In this document: piece after piece, positions 1 to 6,089 of the stretch
Numbering within the stretch: the first letter of the stretch is position 1
Layout of the letters: every line of letters begins with the position of its first letter
The notes under the pieces: generated by a model
Told to the model about the DNA's origin: nothing
Seen by the model: the letters and a program-made list of their open reading frames with translations, nothing else
The model's database searches: none
Translations under genes and position numbers: made by a program
Origin: CAYHSY01 sp964359435
Lineage (GTDB): Bacteria; Patescibacteriota; Minisyncoccia; UBA6257; JAUSGH01
Reading direction: 5' to 3'
DNA length: 18,506 nucleotides
Assembly: GCA_964359435.1 (NCBI GenBank)
Contig: CAYHSY010000014.1
Location: forward strand, 1 to 18,506

Positions 1-40
1 CCTAAAGGGAGTGGCCGAAGGCCGAGGGATTTATCCTCCT

Positions 41-54
41 CCGACAATTGTCGG
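41..54. repeat. 14-bp perfect palindrome
   Basis: A perfect inverted repeat, ccgacaattgtcgg. It sits in a stretch (1-120) that I cannot assign to a gene on either strand. On the minus strand it is followed by a GGAGGA run. Short palindromes in this context are often parts of dispersed intergenic repeats. An operator is possible but there is no evidence for one. Confidence 0.4.
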
Positions 55-85
55 TGAAGTACCCGTCAGGGGGATGGAATTTCGG

Positions 86-113
86 CAACGGCCCCGCCAT
101 GGCGGGGCCGTTG
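86..113. repeat. 28-bp perfect GC-rich palindrome
   Basis: A perfect self-complementary stretch centred on ccatgg, with arms caacggccccgcc and its complement. It would form a very stable hairpin in RNA from either strand. No T-run follows on the plus strand, so a simple intrinsic terminator is not clearly supported. Other possibilities are the 3' stem-loop of a gene lying upstream of the window or a dispersed palindromic repeat. Confidence 0.5.
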
Positions 114-124
114 GCCATTCTAGG

Positions 125-145
125 CCTCATAAAATGAGGGTTTTT
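125..145 (+). terminator. Short intrinsic terminator-like hairpin
   Basis: The 6-bp stem CCTCAT/ATGAGG has an AAA loop and is followed by G and a run of five T. It is small but has terminator layout on the plus strand. It could end a transcript entering from the left edge. It lies just before the gene that starts near 193. Confidence 0.4.
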
Positions 146-192
146 GCGCCGCCATTGACCAACTGGTTCGTCGTGTTTTGGAGAGCAAGATT

Positions 193-501
193 TTGTCGCC
201 GAGCGACAAGGTCTGGGTGCTCGCGGTCTTCGTTCGTGGCCGAGTGTTTCGGCAGAAGGGGTACAAACCCGTAGAACGCGACGGTTACGTCTGTTTCCAT
301 TGTCCTCCGGGCGGAGCAACCACCAAGCAATGGGTGGTTCTCATGGAGCTCTGGGGGATGCGGCTGATGACCGTGAGCGAAATGATGCTCGCGTTGCGTG
401 CCCCATCTGGAAGTGACTGGTCCGTGAAGTGGCCCCTTTGGGAAGACAACTGGGATCGTGGCCACTGGGATCGTAGCCTCCGGTTTTTCACTTGCAGCTA
501 G
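193..501 (+). CDS. Trp-rich small hypothetical protein
   Basis: I do not recognise this protein. The reading frame is open from a stop at 130 to TAG at 499-501. No ATG lies at its head. I prefer TTG at 193 because GGAGAG (180-185) sits 7 nt upstream, giving 102 aa; TTG at 178 would give 107 aa. The protein has eight tryptophans, with three in a C-terminal LWEDNWDRGHWDRS segment. It also has a CFHCPPGG stretch with two cysteines spaced like a half zinc site. No signal peptide or membrane segment is seen. A strong terminator 11 nt after the stop supports plus-strand transcription. It resembles the other self-contained accessory genes in this window. The start codon is uncertain. Confidence 0.55.
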   Translation: MSPSDKVWVLAVFVRGRVFRQKGYKPVERDGYVCFHCPPGGATTKQWVVLMELWGMRLMTVSEMMLALRAPSGSDWSVKWPLWEDNWDRGHWDRSLRFFTCS

Positions 502-512
502 GCGCATCCCAC

Positions 513-554
513 CCGCCCGCAGCCCCCACCAGGGCCGCGGGCGGTTTCTTTTTT
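513..554 (+). terminator. Intrinsic terminator of the 193-501 gene
   Basis: The stem CCGCCCGC (513-520) pairs with GCGGGCGG (537-544), and an inner GCCC/GGGC extends it. A T-rich tract (TTTCTTTTTT) follows. Confidence 0.85.
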
Positions 555-612
555 CATGCCCCATGTTATGCGTTCCATGTTTTATGCTGCGCGTTCCATG
601 CTACGTGTCCCG
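555..612. repeat. Degenerate direct repeats in spacer
   Basis: The spacer is built of imperfect units around GCGTTCCATG, which occurs at about 570-579 and 591-600. Variants of ATGTTATGCG, ATGCTGCGCG and ATGCTACGTG lie between them. No coding signal is evident. Confidence 0.45.
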
Positions 613-623
613 CAGCTCTTTGC

Positions 624-629
624 TATAAT
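624..629 (+). promoter_or_regulatory. -10 box (TATAAT) for the 640 gene
   Basis: A perfect TATAAT ends 10 nt before the ATG at 640, so the predicted transcript start leaves a leader of only about 3-5 nt. No convincing -35 hexamer is seen at the usual distance. Confidence 0.6.
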
Positions 630-639
630 TAAATATAAG

Positions 640-1782
640 ATGGGTTCGAAGATAAAATCTTTTTGGATCGCGAATTTTATTCTCACGTTCATATTTATAA
701 GCGCGGTGGTTTTTGCTTGGAATAATCCTCCCGGCGGAGCGCCGCCCACCGGTAGCGGCGCTATCGCGACCGATGCCGCTTATAATGTGGGGATCGGTAC
801 AGCGGCTCCCTCCGGCAAGCTTACCGTGCGCCGTTCCGCCGCCGGCACTGCTATCTCAGTTCGCGACACCGCTGACGCTTCTGATGTTTTCGTGATTAAA
901 GATACCGGTCAAGTTGGGGCGGGTATCGTGCCTGGCGGCACCACGCGTCTAGGTCTGGGTGCAACCGCTGCCTATATTTGGCCGCTTTATATTACAACGA
1001 CTGACGGCACAGGCCGCGTGGCGGGGATTAATTTTAGTCAAGCCGCTGGTTTAACCGACTCGGTGCAGATAGGCGCGGCCTCTGCCGGTCATCGCCTGCG
1101 CCTTTTGGCTGGCGGCGCTTCGCAAATGCAAATCAATTCTAGCGGCCGGGTCGGCATTGGCCCCACCGCCGCTTCTTTGGATGCCTCATCCGCGCGTCTG
1201 TCCATTATTGATCCGAATTTCCCAACCGTGCCCGTTATTTCTCCGACTATCGCTCTATTTGGTAGTAGCGACGGGACTGCCGGCGGTTCTTCTATTAGGG
1301 CATTTGGTACGGTTTATGCCGGTGGCGTAATTCTGACCGAAAGCGCTTTTTCTTCTAAGCTTGCCGATGTCGCCGAATATGTCCGCGTGGAAGGGGGCGC
1401 GGCTCAATACGCGCAGGGCGATATCTTGACGATCGCTCCCGCGGAGGATTTATTTAAAAAATCAGAAGTCGTTTATGATAAAAAATTAGCTGGGGTTGTT
1501 TCTACTACCGGAGGCGTGCTTTTGGGAAGCGAGGGTATAGAGAAAAATGAAAAAGGCGAACTGCGAAACCATGTCCAGCTGGCTTTGGCTGGCCGGGTGC
1601 CGGTGAAAGTTGTAGGTTTGGTTGCAATAGGGGATGCCATCACTTCGTCCGATATACCCGGCGTGGGTATGGCCGCTAAAAAATCCGGCCGCGTGGTGGG
1701 ACTGGCGCTTGAGTCCTGGAATGGCGAAGGGGTTGGATATGTTAAACTGTTAGTAGATCCTCATTATTGGGTAGCGGAATAA
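640..1782 (+). CDS. Secreted tail-fibre-like surface protein
   Basis: This 380-aa protein was assigned the ATG at 640 because residues 1-26 then form an export signal (basic MGSKIK, then a hydrophobic run ending in VVFAW) and a TATAAT lies just upstream. After a Gly/Pro linker comes the NVGIGT-AP-KLTV motif (about 49-63), seen in tail-fibre-like surface proteins. A weaker copy (GRVGIGPTAAS) follows near 190. The last ~150 residues contain ADVAEYV, then LALAGRVPVKV, SSDIPGVGMAA and GRVVGLALES. I associate this module with the C-terminal intramolecular-chaperone/peptidase-G2-like domain of fibre proteins; that is family recall, not a search. It is probably exported and surface attached, with unknown ligand. 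It precedes a second secreted protein. Confidence 0.75.
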   Translation: MGSKIKSFWIANFILTFIFISAVVFAWNNPPGGAPPTGSGAIATDAAYNVGIGTAAPSGKLTVRRSAAGTAISVRDTADASDVFVIKDTGQVGAGIVPGGTTRLGLGATAAYIWPLYITTTDGTGRVAGINFSQAAGLTDSVQIGAASAGHRLRLLAGGASQMQINSSGRVGIGPTAASLDASSARLSIIDPNFPTVPVISPTIALFGSSDGTAGGSSIRAFGTVYAGGVILTESAFSSKLADVAEYVRVEGGAAQYAQGDILTIAPAEDLFKKSEVVYDKKLAGVVSTTGGVLLGSEGIEKNEKGELRNHVQLALAGRVPVKVVGLVAIGDAITSSDIPGVGMAAKKSGRVVGLALESWNGEGVGYVKLLVDPHYWVAE

Positions 1783-1791
1783 CCTCTAATT

Positions 1792-1819
1792 TTCCTCCCT
1801 CTTCCCAAAGGGGGAGGAA
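1792..1819. repeat. Stem-loop between the two surface-protein genes
   Basis: TTCCTCCC pairs with GGGAGGAA across a short loop, with one extra G-U and C-G pair inside. It lies in the 60-nt gap after the 1782 stop. With no T-run after it, it looks more like a small dispersed palindrome or mRNA-stabilising hairpin than a terminator. Confidence 0.5.
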
Positions 1820-1842
1820 TGAGGTGGGGGATATTCTTCACT

Positions 1843-3651
1843 ATGTTTAAAAAACTTTTCTTAACCATCCCCGCCATTTCCTCGCTGATTTTCGGCGGCT
1901 TGCCATTATTCGCTTCCGCTCAAGGCGGTAATTTTGAAATCTCGGTTACATCGGAACGCGATGTCCCAAATGCCTCCGCTAAAGTTTATGTCGGTAGTAA
2001 AGTTCTTAGGGTACCGTTGGGTAAGCTTGAAGCCGGTCGTCAGGTTAAAATTAATTTTAACTCTCTAAATCGGCTTTCCGCCGGCACCCCGGTTGAAATT
2101 GTCTCCTCAAGTTTTTTCGGCGGGGATTGGATCTTAAGCCGTAAGTTGGCACCCGTTGCTTCCGTTAATCGCGCTCCCGATCCCGGCTGTACCATAGCTT
2201 CCGATTATCATGCGCGACTTTCGGTTGCCCCCGGCTCGGCCGTTTTAACTGGAGGCGAGGGGGAGTTGGTGGTGGGCGTCGGTCCGGCTGAAAAAGCCGA
2301 ATTGAAATCTTTGGCCTTGGGTTTGTCTTCGGCTAAGTCAGGCGGAGTCGCCATCACCGATCTGCGCATTTTGGAAACGGTCAGGCGGGCTCCGGTCGCT
2401 ATTATGTTTACTGGCAGCGCCGGCAAGACCACTCTTTACATGATCGATAAAAACGGCGCTCTTTACAGGAAGTCGGCCTTGCAAATTGAGACGGTGGCTA
2501 GATTAGCGGCGAGCTATGAAAAACTGGGAGTAAAGAATGTAGCCGATGTCTTGGGTATTCCTAAAAATACCGATGCCGGAACGCGCGCCCGTCTTTCCAT
2601 GTTGACTAACCTTGAAGTTGACCGTGGTTATGTTTTGTTGATTACACCGCCTTCCGCCAATGAAAATATGTCGGTGCTAATCCAGAAAACCGCCGCCAGC
2701 AGTTTTAATAAGTTGGGTGAAATAACTTCCTCCAATGTTTATCTTGGTTACATCCAAGCCGGCGATGAAATCCACGCTTTCCTATCAGAAACCCCTCTCT
2801 CCGATGGTATCATAGCTCGTAATTTGGGCAGTAAAAATTCTTTAATTGACGATAGCCATGACGCGGGCCATAAAATTCTTTCTTTAGGTTGGCTGAAGGT
2901 GGGTGGTGTTTCTTCCCGTTCTTTAAGCGGTATTCAGGTTTTGAAACTGGCTTTGGCGCAAGAAGATGTCTTTGTTAATGAGGCGGACTTTGTTTTTGAA
3001 ACCGGCGAAACTACCAGCACGGACATTCCGGCAGCATGGTCCGGCGGAACTTCGGCCGATATCGCTGCGCCAGCTGTTCCTGGCGGAGCAACGGATTTTA
3101 GCGGAGGGTTTGGCTCGGCGCCGAGTAAAGCGCCTTCAAAACCGAAAGGGGATGGTTTGCCTTTTGATTTTACCATTGGGTTGGCCGCGGAATTTGAATG
3201 GGGCGCTTCCAGCGATCGTCCGGGCGGCGGCTTAGGTTTTAAAGGCATCACGATTTTTGATCCTGATAAAAAAGTCCCAATTCCCGTTGATCCTTTGGGC
3301 GGCAATGGTGAGGGCGAGCTTGGTCCCGGCTTCAAAATTATAGGCGACGGCAATAATCCCGTTGACGGTTGTTTGGATGGCACTCTTAATTTCCCGCCTC
3401 GTCGTAACGACTTGGAATTGCCACCCAAAGAACCGCCGACGGATTTGGAAAGAACCATGCGGGAGGGATTTCAGCAAACTTTAGGTGGCGGTGCCATAGA
3501 AACCCCGCCAGTAACTCCCAAGAGTCCGGTTGTGCCGCCGATTAAAACCGGCGGTATAGGCGGGGTAAAGCCCCCACAACTTCCGGTTCCGGCCCAAGAC
3601 GATCTCCGCGGCGGCCTGCTTGATCGGATTTTCCAGATCTTCACTCCTTAA
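1843..3651 (+). CDS. Secreted protein with Gly/Pro-rich tail, unknown function
   Basis: This 602-aa protein has a clear signal peptide (MFKKLFLTIPAISSLIFGG..., cleavage likely after ASA near residue 26). I chose the ATG at 1843 over the earlier one at 1819 because it places the signal peptide at the N-terminus. Residues ~30-95 look like a small beta domain. About 110-400 is a mixed region with a single CTIASD cysteine segment. From about 400 the chain is low-complexity, rich in Gly, Pro and Asp, and ends in proline-spaced PPVTPKSPVVPPIK-type sequence, as in wall- or surface-spanning linkers. No membrane anchor or sorting motif is seen. No catalytic motif was recognised. It probably forms a surface-protein pair with the gene upstream. 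Confidence 0.75.
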   Translation: MFKKLFLTIPAISSLIFGGLPLFASAQGGNFEISVTSERDVPNASAKVYVGSKVLRVPLGKLEAGRQVKINFNSLNRLSAGTPVEIVSSSFFGGDWILSRKLAPVASVNRAPDPGCTIASDYHARLSVAPGSAVLTGGEGELVVGVGPAEKAELKSLALGLSSAKSGGVAITDLRILETVRRAPVAIMFTGSAGKTTLYMIDKNGALYRKSALQIETVARLAASYEKLGVKNVADVLGIPKNTDAGTRARLSMLTNLEVDRGYVLLITPPSANENMSVLIQKTAASSFNKLGEITSSNVYLGYIQAGDEIHAFLSETPLSDGIIARNLGSKNSLIDDSHDAGHKILSLGWLKVGGVSSRSLSGIQVLKLALAQEDVFVNEADFVFETGETTSTDIPAAWSGGTSADIAAPAVPGGATDFSGGFGSAPSKAPSKPKGDGLPFDFTIGLAAEFEWGASSDRPGGGLGFKGITIFDPDKKVPIPVDPLGGNGEGELGPGFKIIGDGNNPVDGCLDGTLNFPPRRNDLELPPKEPPTDLERTMREGFQQTLGGGAIETPPVTPKSPVVPPIKTGGIGGVKPPQLPVPAQDDLRGGLLDRIFQIFTP

Positions 3652-3660
3652 GCTAAGCTA

Positions 3661-3689
3661 TTGACTGAACGCTTTTACTTTGTTAAACT
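3661..3689 (+). promoter_or_regulatory. Promoter of rpsF operon
   Basis: TTGACT (3661-3666), a 17-nt spacer and TAAACT (3684-3689). The ATG of rpsF starts 10 nt after the -10 box, so the transcript should be leaderless or nearly so, and no Shine-Dalgarno site is present. Confidence 0.6.
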
Positions 3690-3698
3690 GGTTAGAAC

Positions 3699-4142
3699 AT
3701 GTCAGAAGAACAGTTGCGGGATAAAAAAGAATACGAAATTTCTTTTGTCTTAACGGCGGAAGACGGCGTTATTTCAGTTGAGAAAGCGCTCGCCGCTGCT
3801 GGCGCGGAAATTACTTTCCGGGTGCCGCCCGCTTCCATCCGTTTAGCGTATCCACTCAAAAAACATGAGACCGCTTATTTCGGGTATATCCATTTTATGG
3901 CTTTACCGTCGGCCGTTAAATCTGTCAAAGAAGCTCTAGCCCATGATGCCAAGGTTCTCCGGTCGCTTATCTTAACTCCGGCCGTGAAGCTCATGGTTCG
4001 CGAGCCGCGTCCCGATCGCTCCGAAACCGTCCCGAAAGACAAGGAAAAGCCAGTTGGCGCCATCGCGGAGCAAAAACCGGCTCCAGAAAAAGTCATGACC
4101 AACGAAGCATTGGAGAAAAAACTGGAAGAAATATTAAAATAG
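3699..4142 (+). CDS. rpsF: Ribosomal protein S6
   Basis: A small-subunit ribosomal protein that binds next to S18 on 16S rRNA. Residues ~9-100 fit the S6 ferredoxin-like fold: KKEYEISFVL opening strand, RLAYPLKKHETAYFGYIHF centre, then a helix and the LILTPAVKLM strand. A charged tail from ~105 to 147 (Lys/Glu/Pro rich) makes it longer than the usual ~95-100 aa. It is assigned mainly from gene order, since ssb starts 1 nt after its stop and rpsR follows, together with these motifs. It has its own promoter at 3661-3689 and no SD site. Confidence 0.9.
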   Translation: MSEEQLRDKKEYEISFVLTAEDGVISVEKALAAAGAEITFRVPPASIRLAYPLKKHETAYFGYIHFMALPSAVKSVKEALAHDAKVLRSLILTPAVKLMVREPRPDRSETVPKDKEKPVGAIAEQKPAPEKVMTNEALEKKLEEILK

Positions 4143-4143
4143 T

Positions 4144-4623
4144 ATGAATCTTAACAAGGCCATTATAGCCGGGCGTTTAACGGGGGATCCGCAGTTGCGG
4201 CAGACGGCGACCGGTTCGCCGGTCGCTTCATTTAGCGTTGCCACTAACCGTGTTTGGTTGGACAAAGCCGGCGCTAAGCAAACCGAAGTTGAATACCATA
4301 ACATCGTGGTTTGGGGCCGCCAGGCGGAAATCGTCAGTAAGTTTTTGGCTAAGGGAGCGCTGGTGCTTTTGGAGGGGCGCTTGCAGACCCGTTCTTGGGA
4401 TGATAAACTTGGCCAGAAGCGCAAGACCACGGAAATAGTGGCTGACCGCATTCAATTCGGTCCACGGAGTTCCGGGGTTCCGTCTCCTATGGCCGGCAGT
4501 GCCTCGGATCCTGTCGCAGGGCCCGCCTCCGTTCCGGCCACTCCGCAAGATCACGCTCCCTTGCCTGACCTGCCCGTCATTGAAGTCGGCGATGACATCA
4601 AACCCGAGGATCTTCCGTTTTAG
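4144..4623 (+). CDS. ssb: Single-stranded DNA-binding protein
   Basis: A 159-aa SSB that coats single-stranded DNA in replication and repair. The OB fold covers residues ~1-105: MNLNKAIIAGRLTGDPQLR, then VASFSVATNR, YHNIVVWGRQAEIV, GALVLLEGRL and TEIVADRIQF. A Pro/Ala/Ser-rich linker follows. The acidic tail ends in IKPEDLPF, matching the conserved C-terminal tip that recruits partner proteins. It begins one base after the rpsF stop, so it is almost certainly cotranscribed and translationally coupled with it. Confidence 0.95.
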   Translation: MNLNKAIIAGRLTGDPQLRQTATGSPVASFSVATNRVWLDKAGAKQTEVEYHNIVVWGRQAEIVSKFLAKGALVLLEGRLQTRSWDDKLGQKRKTTEIVADRIQFGPRSSGVPSPMAGSASDPVAGPASVPATPQDHAPLPDLPVIEVGDDIKPEDLPF

Positions 4624-4624
4624 A

Positions 4625-4712
4625 AAAGTTTATAAGTTCGTAAGTTTGTAAGTTGATAAGTTAAAACTTAAAAACTTAGAGCGAAGCGAAACCAATAAAC
4701 TTAAAAACTATT
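4625..4712. repeat. AT-rich repeat spacer with inverted ends
   Basis: Tandem variants of TAAGTTNG/TAAGTTTG/TAAGTTGA (about 4632-4662) run into TTAAAACTTAAAAACTTA. The left end AGTTTATAAGTT and the right end AATAAACTTAAAAACT are imperfect inverted repeats. It separates ssb from rpsR and contains no coding signal. Confidence 0.5.
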
Positions 4713-4715
4713 ATT

Positions 4716-4916
4716 ATGAATCAGTGTCACTTCTGTTCGCAAAACATAGAAATAATAGATTATAAAGATACCCCGCTACTCCGCCGGTTTATTTCCGGTC
4801 AGGCTAAACTTGTGAATCCTAAATATACCAACACCTGCGCCCGCCACCAGCGCCGGTTAACCATGGCTATCAAGAGGGCCAGGTATATGGCGCTCCTACC
4901 CTTCGTTCGCCGCTAA
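4716..4916 (+). CDS. rpsR: Ribosomal protein S18, zinc-ligand form
   Basis: A 66-aa small-subunit protein, partner of S6. It shows the S18 core DYKDTPLLRRFIS, then NPKYTNTCARHQRRLTMAIKRARYMALLPFV. Cys4 and Cys7 with Cys41 and His44 form a plausible zinc site, the cysteine-containing version of S18. No SD is visible and the upstream sequence is A-rich. It follows ssb after a repeat spacer and may be read from the rpsF promoter. No rplI (L9) gene follows, as expected for CPR bacteria. Confidence 0.93.
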   Translation: MNQCHFCSQNIEIIDYKDTPLLRRFISGQAKLVNPKYTNTCARHQRRLTMAIKRARYMALLPFVRR

Positions 4917-4918
4917 TT

Positions 4919-5023
4919 AGCTACGAAATACGAACAATTTACGAATATACGAAAAGATTCTTTAATGTATTTAGTATATTTGTATCATCCGACACTTGGA
5001 GGATGATTTTCGTATTTAGTAGC
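4919..5023. repeat. Small element with imperfect terminal inverted repeats
   Basis: GCTACGAAATACG at the left end (about 4920-4932) matches the reverse complement of CGTATTTAGTAGC at the right end (5011-5023) at 12 of 13 positions. Inside are four spaced ACGAA units (4923-4955), a direct repeat of GTATTTAGTA (4967-4976, 5012-5021) and a hairpin (4984-5007). It is noncoding and about 105 bp long, fitting a miniature mobile element or a dispersed intergenic repeat. Confidence 0.45.
4984..5010 (+). terminator. Possible terminator of the rpsF-ssb-rpsR unit
   Basis: The 7-bp stem ATCATCC/GGATGAT has a 10-nt loop and is followed by four T. It is weak, but it is the only terminator-like structure downstream of rpsR. 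Confidence 0.4.
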
Positions 5024-5031
5024 GCTTTTAT

Positions 5032-5580
5032 ATGGGCATAGATCAATTGATTTTTTTGACAATCAACGGTTGGGCTGGCGTTAATCGATCCCTAGATCTT
5101 CTCGGTATTTTTTTAGCCACCTATCTGCCTATCTCTATGGTCATCGGCGTTTTGGTAATTGTGTTTTTAGAAAAACGGTGGCGTAAATGCTGGTATGATT
5201 TTTTCTTTATCGTGTCTTCAGTGCTTTTGGCGCGTGGACTGGTTACGCCGGTGATCCGGCTGTTCTATCATCGCGATCGCCCATTTTTGGCTATGCCGGA
5301 AACGGTTATCAAATTAATAGAGAAGGGGAATGAGGCTTCATTTCCATCCGGCCACGCCATTTTATTTTTCGCGATGGCCATGGCCATTTATTATGTCCGC
5401 CCCAAATTCGCCGCCTACTTTTTTATCGCCGCGACTCTCGTCAGCATCGCGCGCGTCTTTGTGGGCGTTCATTATCCGTTGGATATTTTGGGCGGCGCCC
5501 TGCTGGGGTTAGCAAGCGCTTACGCGGTGCATAAAACTTTCCCCAAGTTGCCGGAAGCGAAGGGTGCCGGTATCATATAA
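5032..5580 (+). CDS. PAP2-family membrane phosphatase
   Basis: A 182-aa membrane phosphatase of the PAP2 superfamily with about five hydrophobic segments. The three signature blocks are present: HRDRP around residues 80-84, PSGH at 105-108, and a third block with Arg141, His147 and Asp151 (SIARVFVGVHYPLDILGG). Family members dephosphorylate lipid phosphates. Undecaprenyl-pyrophosphate recycling (BcrC-like), needed for cell-wall synthesis, is the most common bacterial role, but the lipid substrate cannot be read from sequence. The ATG at 5032 gives a normal start; no SD is seen. Confidence 0.88.
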   Translation: MGIDQLIFLTINGWAGVNRSLDLLGIFLATYLPISMVIGVLVIVFLEKRWRKCWYDFFFIVSSVLLARGLVTPVIRLFYHRDRPFLAMPETVIKLIEKGNEASFPSGHAILFFAMAMAIYYVRPKFAAYFFIAATLVSIARVFVGVHYPLDILGGALLGLASAYAVHKTFPKLPEAKGAGII

Positions 5581-5584
5581 GAAT

Positions 5585-5614
5585 TTGACACCGTGGCCAT
5601 ATATCGGCTATAAT
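5585..5614 (+). promoter_or_regulatory. Promoter of rpmB
   Basis: A consensus TTGACA (5585-5590), 18-nt spacer and perfect TATAAT (5609-5614). The rpmB ATG starts 10 nt after the -10 box, so transcription should begin about 0-4 nt before the start codon. This is the clearest leaderless promoter in the window. Confidence 0.8.
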
Positions 5615-5623
5615 CCATACATT

Positions 5624-5866
5624 ATGAAACAATGTGAACTCTGCGGCAAAGGTTCCAAGATGAGTGGCACGCGAACCCTGCTTCGCGGTCATTACAACCC
5701 CACCAACTGGACCCGTAAATATCCCAATCTTCAGAAATCCCGCGACTCGGAGGGTAAGCGAGTTTTGGCTTGCGTTAAATGCATGCGTACGATGGTAAAA
5801 CCCGCCCGCGCTCCTCGCGCGACCCGTGTTAAAGAAACTCCCGCCAAATCTCCGGCCGGGAGATAA
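5624..5866 (+). CDS. rpmB: Ribosomal protein L28
   Basis: An 80-aa large-subunit protein. It opens MKQCELCGKGSKMSGTRT and continues with RKYPNLQKSR, then VLACVKCMRTMVKPA, matching L28. Cys4/Cys7 and Cys50/Cys53 form a complete four-cysteine zinc site. A basic Ala/Pro/Lys tail extends it slightly. I chose the ATG at 5624 rather than 5564 because the upstream residues overlap the PAP2 gene and the promoter, and the zinc motif fits at the N-terminus. Confidence 0.92.
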   Translation: MKQCELCGKGSKMSGTRTLLRGHYNPTNWTRKYPNLQKSRDSEGKRVLACVKCMRTMVKPARAPRATRVKETPAKSPAGR

Positions 5867-5870
5867 ATGA

Positions 5871-5876
5871 TATAAT
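5871..5876 (+). promoter_or_regulatory. Possible -10 box upstream of a small ORF
   Basis: A TATAAT lies just after the rpmB stop and 15 nt before the ATG at 5892. There is no good -35 hexamer, so this may be chance in AT-rich sequence. Confidence 0.25.
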
Positions 5877-5891
5877 TAAATCAACTGCGAA

Positions 5892-5975
5892 ATGTTTGCT
5901 AATGCGGACAAATCGGAGTTGCGTGGATTTGGCCTTATAGTAGCCATTGACTTTTATGGGTCTGGTCTGCTATAA
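5892..5975 (+). CDS. Possible 27-aa small ORF
   Basis: An ATG-to-TAA frame of 27 codons encodes a peptide beginning MFANADKSELRGFG and ending in a hydrophobic stretch. It has no SD. A TATAAT at 5871-5876 would give a leader of roughly 9 nt, similar to other leaderless genes here. Its stop codon lies inside the -10 box of the next promoter (5971-5976). It contains the first copy of a 14-bp repeat. It may be a real small protein, a leader peptide or chance. Confidence 0.25.
   Translation: MFANADKSELRGFGLIVAIDFYGSGLL
5919..5932 (+). repeat. 14-bp direct repeat, copy 1
   Basis: TTGCGTGGATTTGG recurs exactly at 6076-6089, immediately before the tRNA-Val-like gene. Confidence 0.7.
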
Positions 5976-5976
5976 T
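5947..5976 (+). promoter_or_regulatory. Strong promoter of small RNA candidate
   Basis: TTGACT (5947-5952), 18-nt spacer and perfect TATAAT (5971-5976), with an extended -10 TG at 5968-5969. Predicted transcription starts near 5983. No coding start with an SD follows before the terminator at 6022-6055. Confidence 0.7.
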
Positions 5977-5982
5977 AAGATA

Positions 5983-6055
5983 AAGGTGAGATCTGTATAA
6001 ATTACGGATATCTTGCGTGTCATAACAAAAGCCCTTTCGGGCTTTTGTTATTTTT
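5983..6055 (+). ncRNA. Candidate ~73-nt small RNA
   Basis: This interval is bounded by a near-consensus promoter and a strong intrinsic terminator, with no convincing ORF between. The predicted RNA has a 5' imperfect stem (CTGTA with TACGG around 5993-6008, extended by AGAT/ATCT across a bulge). A single-stranded linker then leads into the terminator. The linker (6012-6022, CTTGCGTGTCA) is the perfect reverse complement of 6121-6131 in the anticodon arm of the tRNA-Val-like gene downstream. I recognise no known RNA family. It could instead be an attenuated leader for the tRNA genes. Confidence 0.5.
6022..6055 (+). terminator. Strong intrinsic terminator of small RNA
   Basis: A 13-bp stem with core AACAAAAGCCC/GGGCTTTTGTT and a TTTC tetraloop, followed by a T-run (6051-6055). 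It ends the transcript from the 5947-5976 promoter. Confidence 0.9.
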
Positions 6056-6074
6056 AATAATCAGTTAAGATAAT
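6045..6074 (+). promoter_or_regulatory. Candidate promoter of the tRNA pair
   Basis: TTGTTA (6045-6050), 18-nt spacer and GATAAT (6069-6074). The -35 lies in the 3' arm of the preceding terminator. Start would be near 6081, about 7 nt before the tRNA-Val-like gene. Confidence 0.4.
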
Positions 6075-6075
6075 C

Positions 6076-6089
6076 TTGCGTGGATTTGG
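6076..6089 (+). repeat. 14-bp direct repeat, copy 2
   Basis: Exact second copy of TTGCGTGGATTTGG. Its TGCGTGGAT portion (6077-6085) is also the perfect inverted complement of ATCCACGCA (6155-6163), so the pair brackets the tRNA-Val-like gene. Confidence 0.7.

Noticed and set aside
2934..3458. 174-codon minus-strand frame opposite the secreted protein
   Set aside because: Pro/Ser-rich translation is the mirror of the Gly/Pro-rich tail. No start signals are present.
4709..4714. TATTAT just before rpsR as a promoter
   Set aside because: It ends one base before the ATG, leaving no room for a transcription start upstream of the start codon.
5983..6055. T-box riboswitch upstream of the tRNAs
   Set aside because: There is no T-box consensus sequence or specifier stem, and the downstream genes are tRNAs rather than a synthetase or amino-acid gene.
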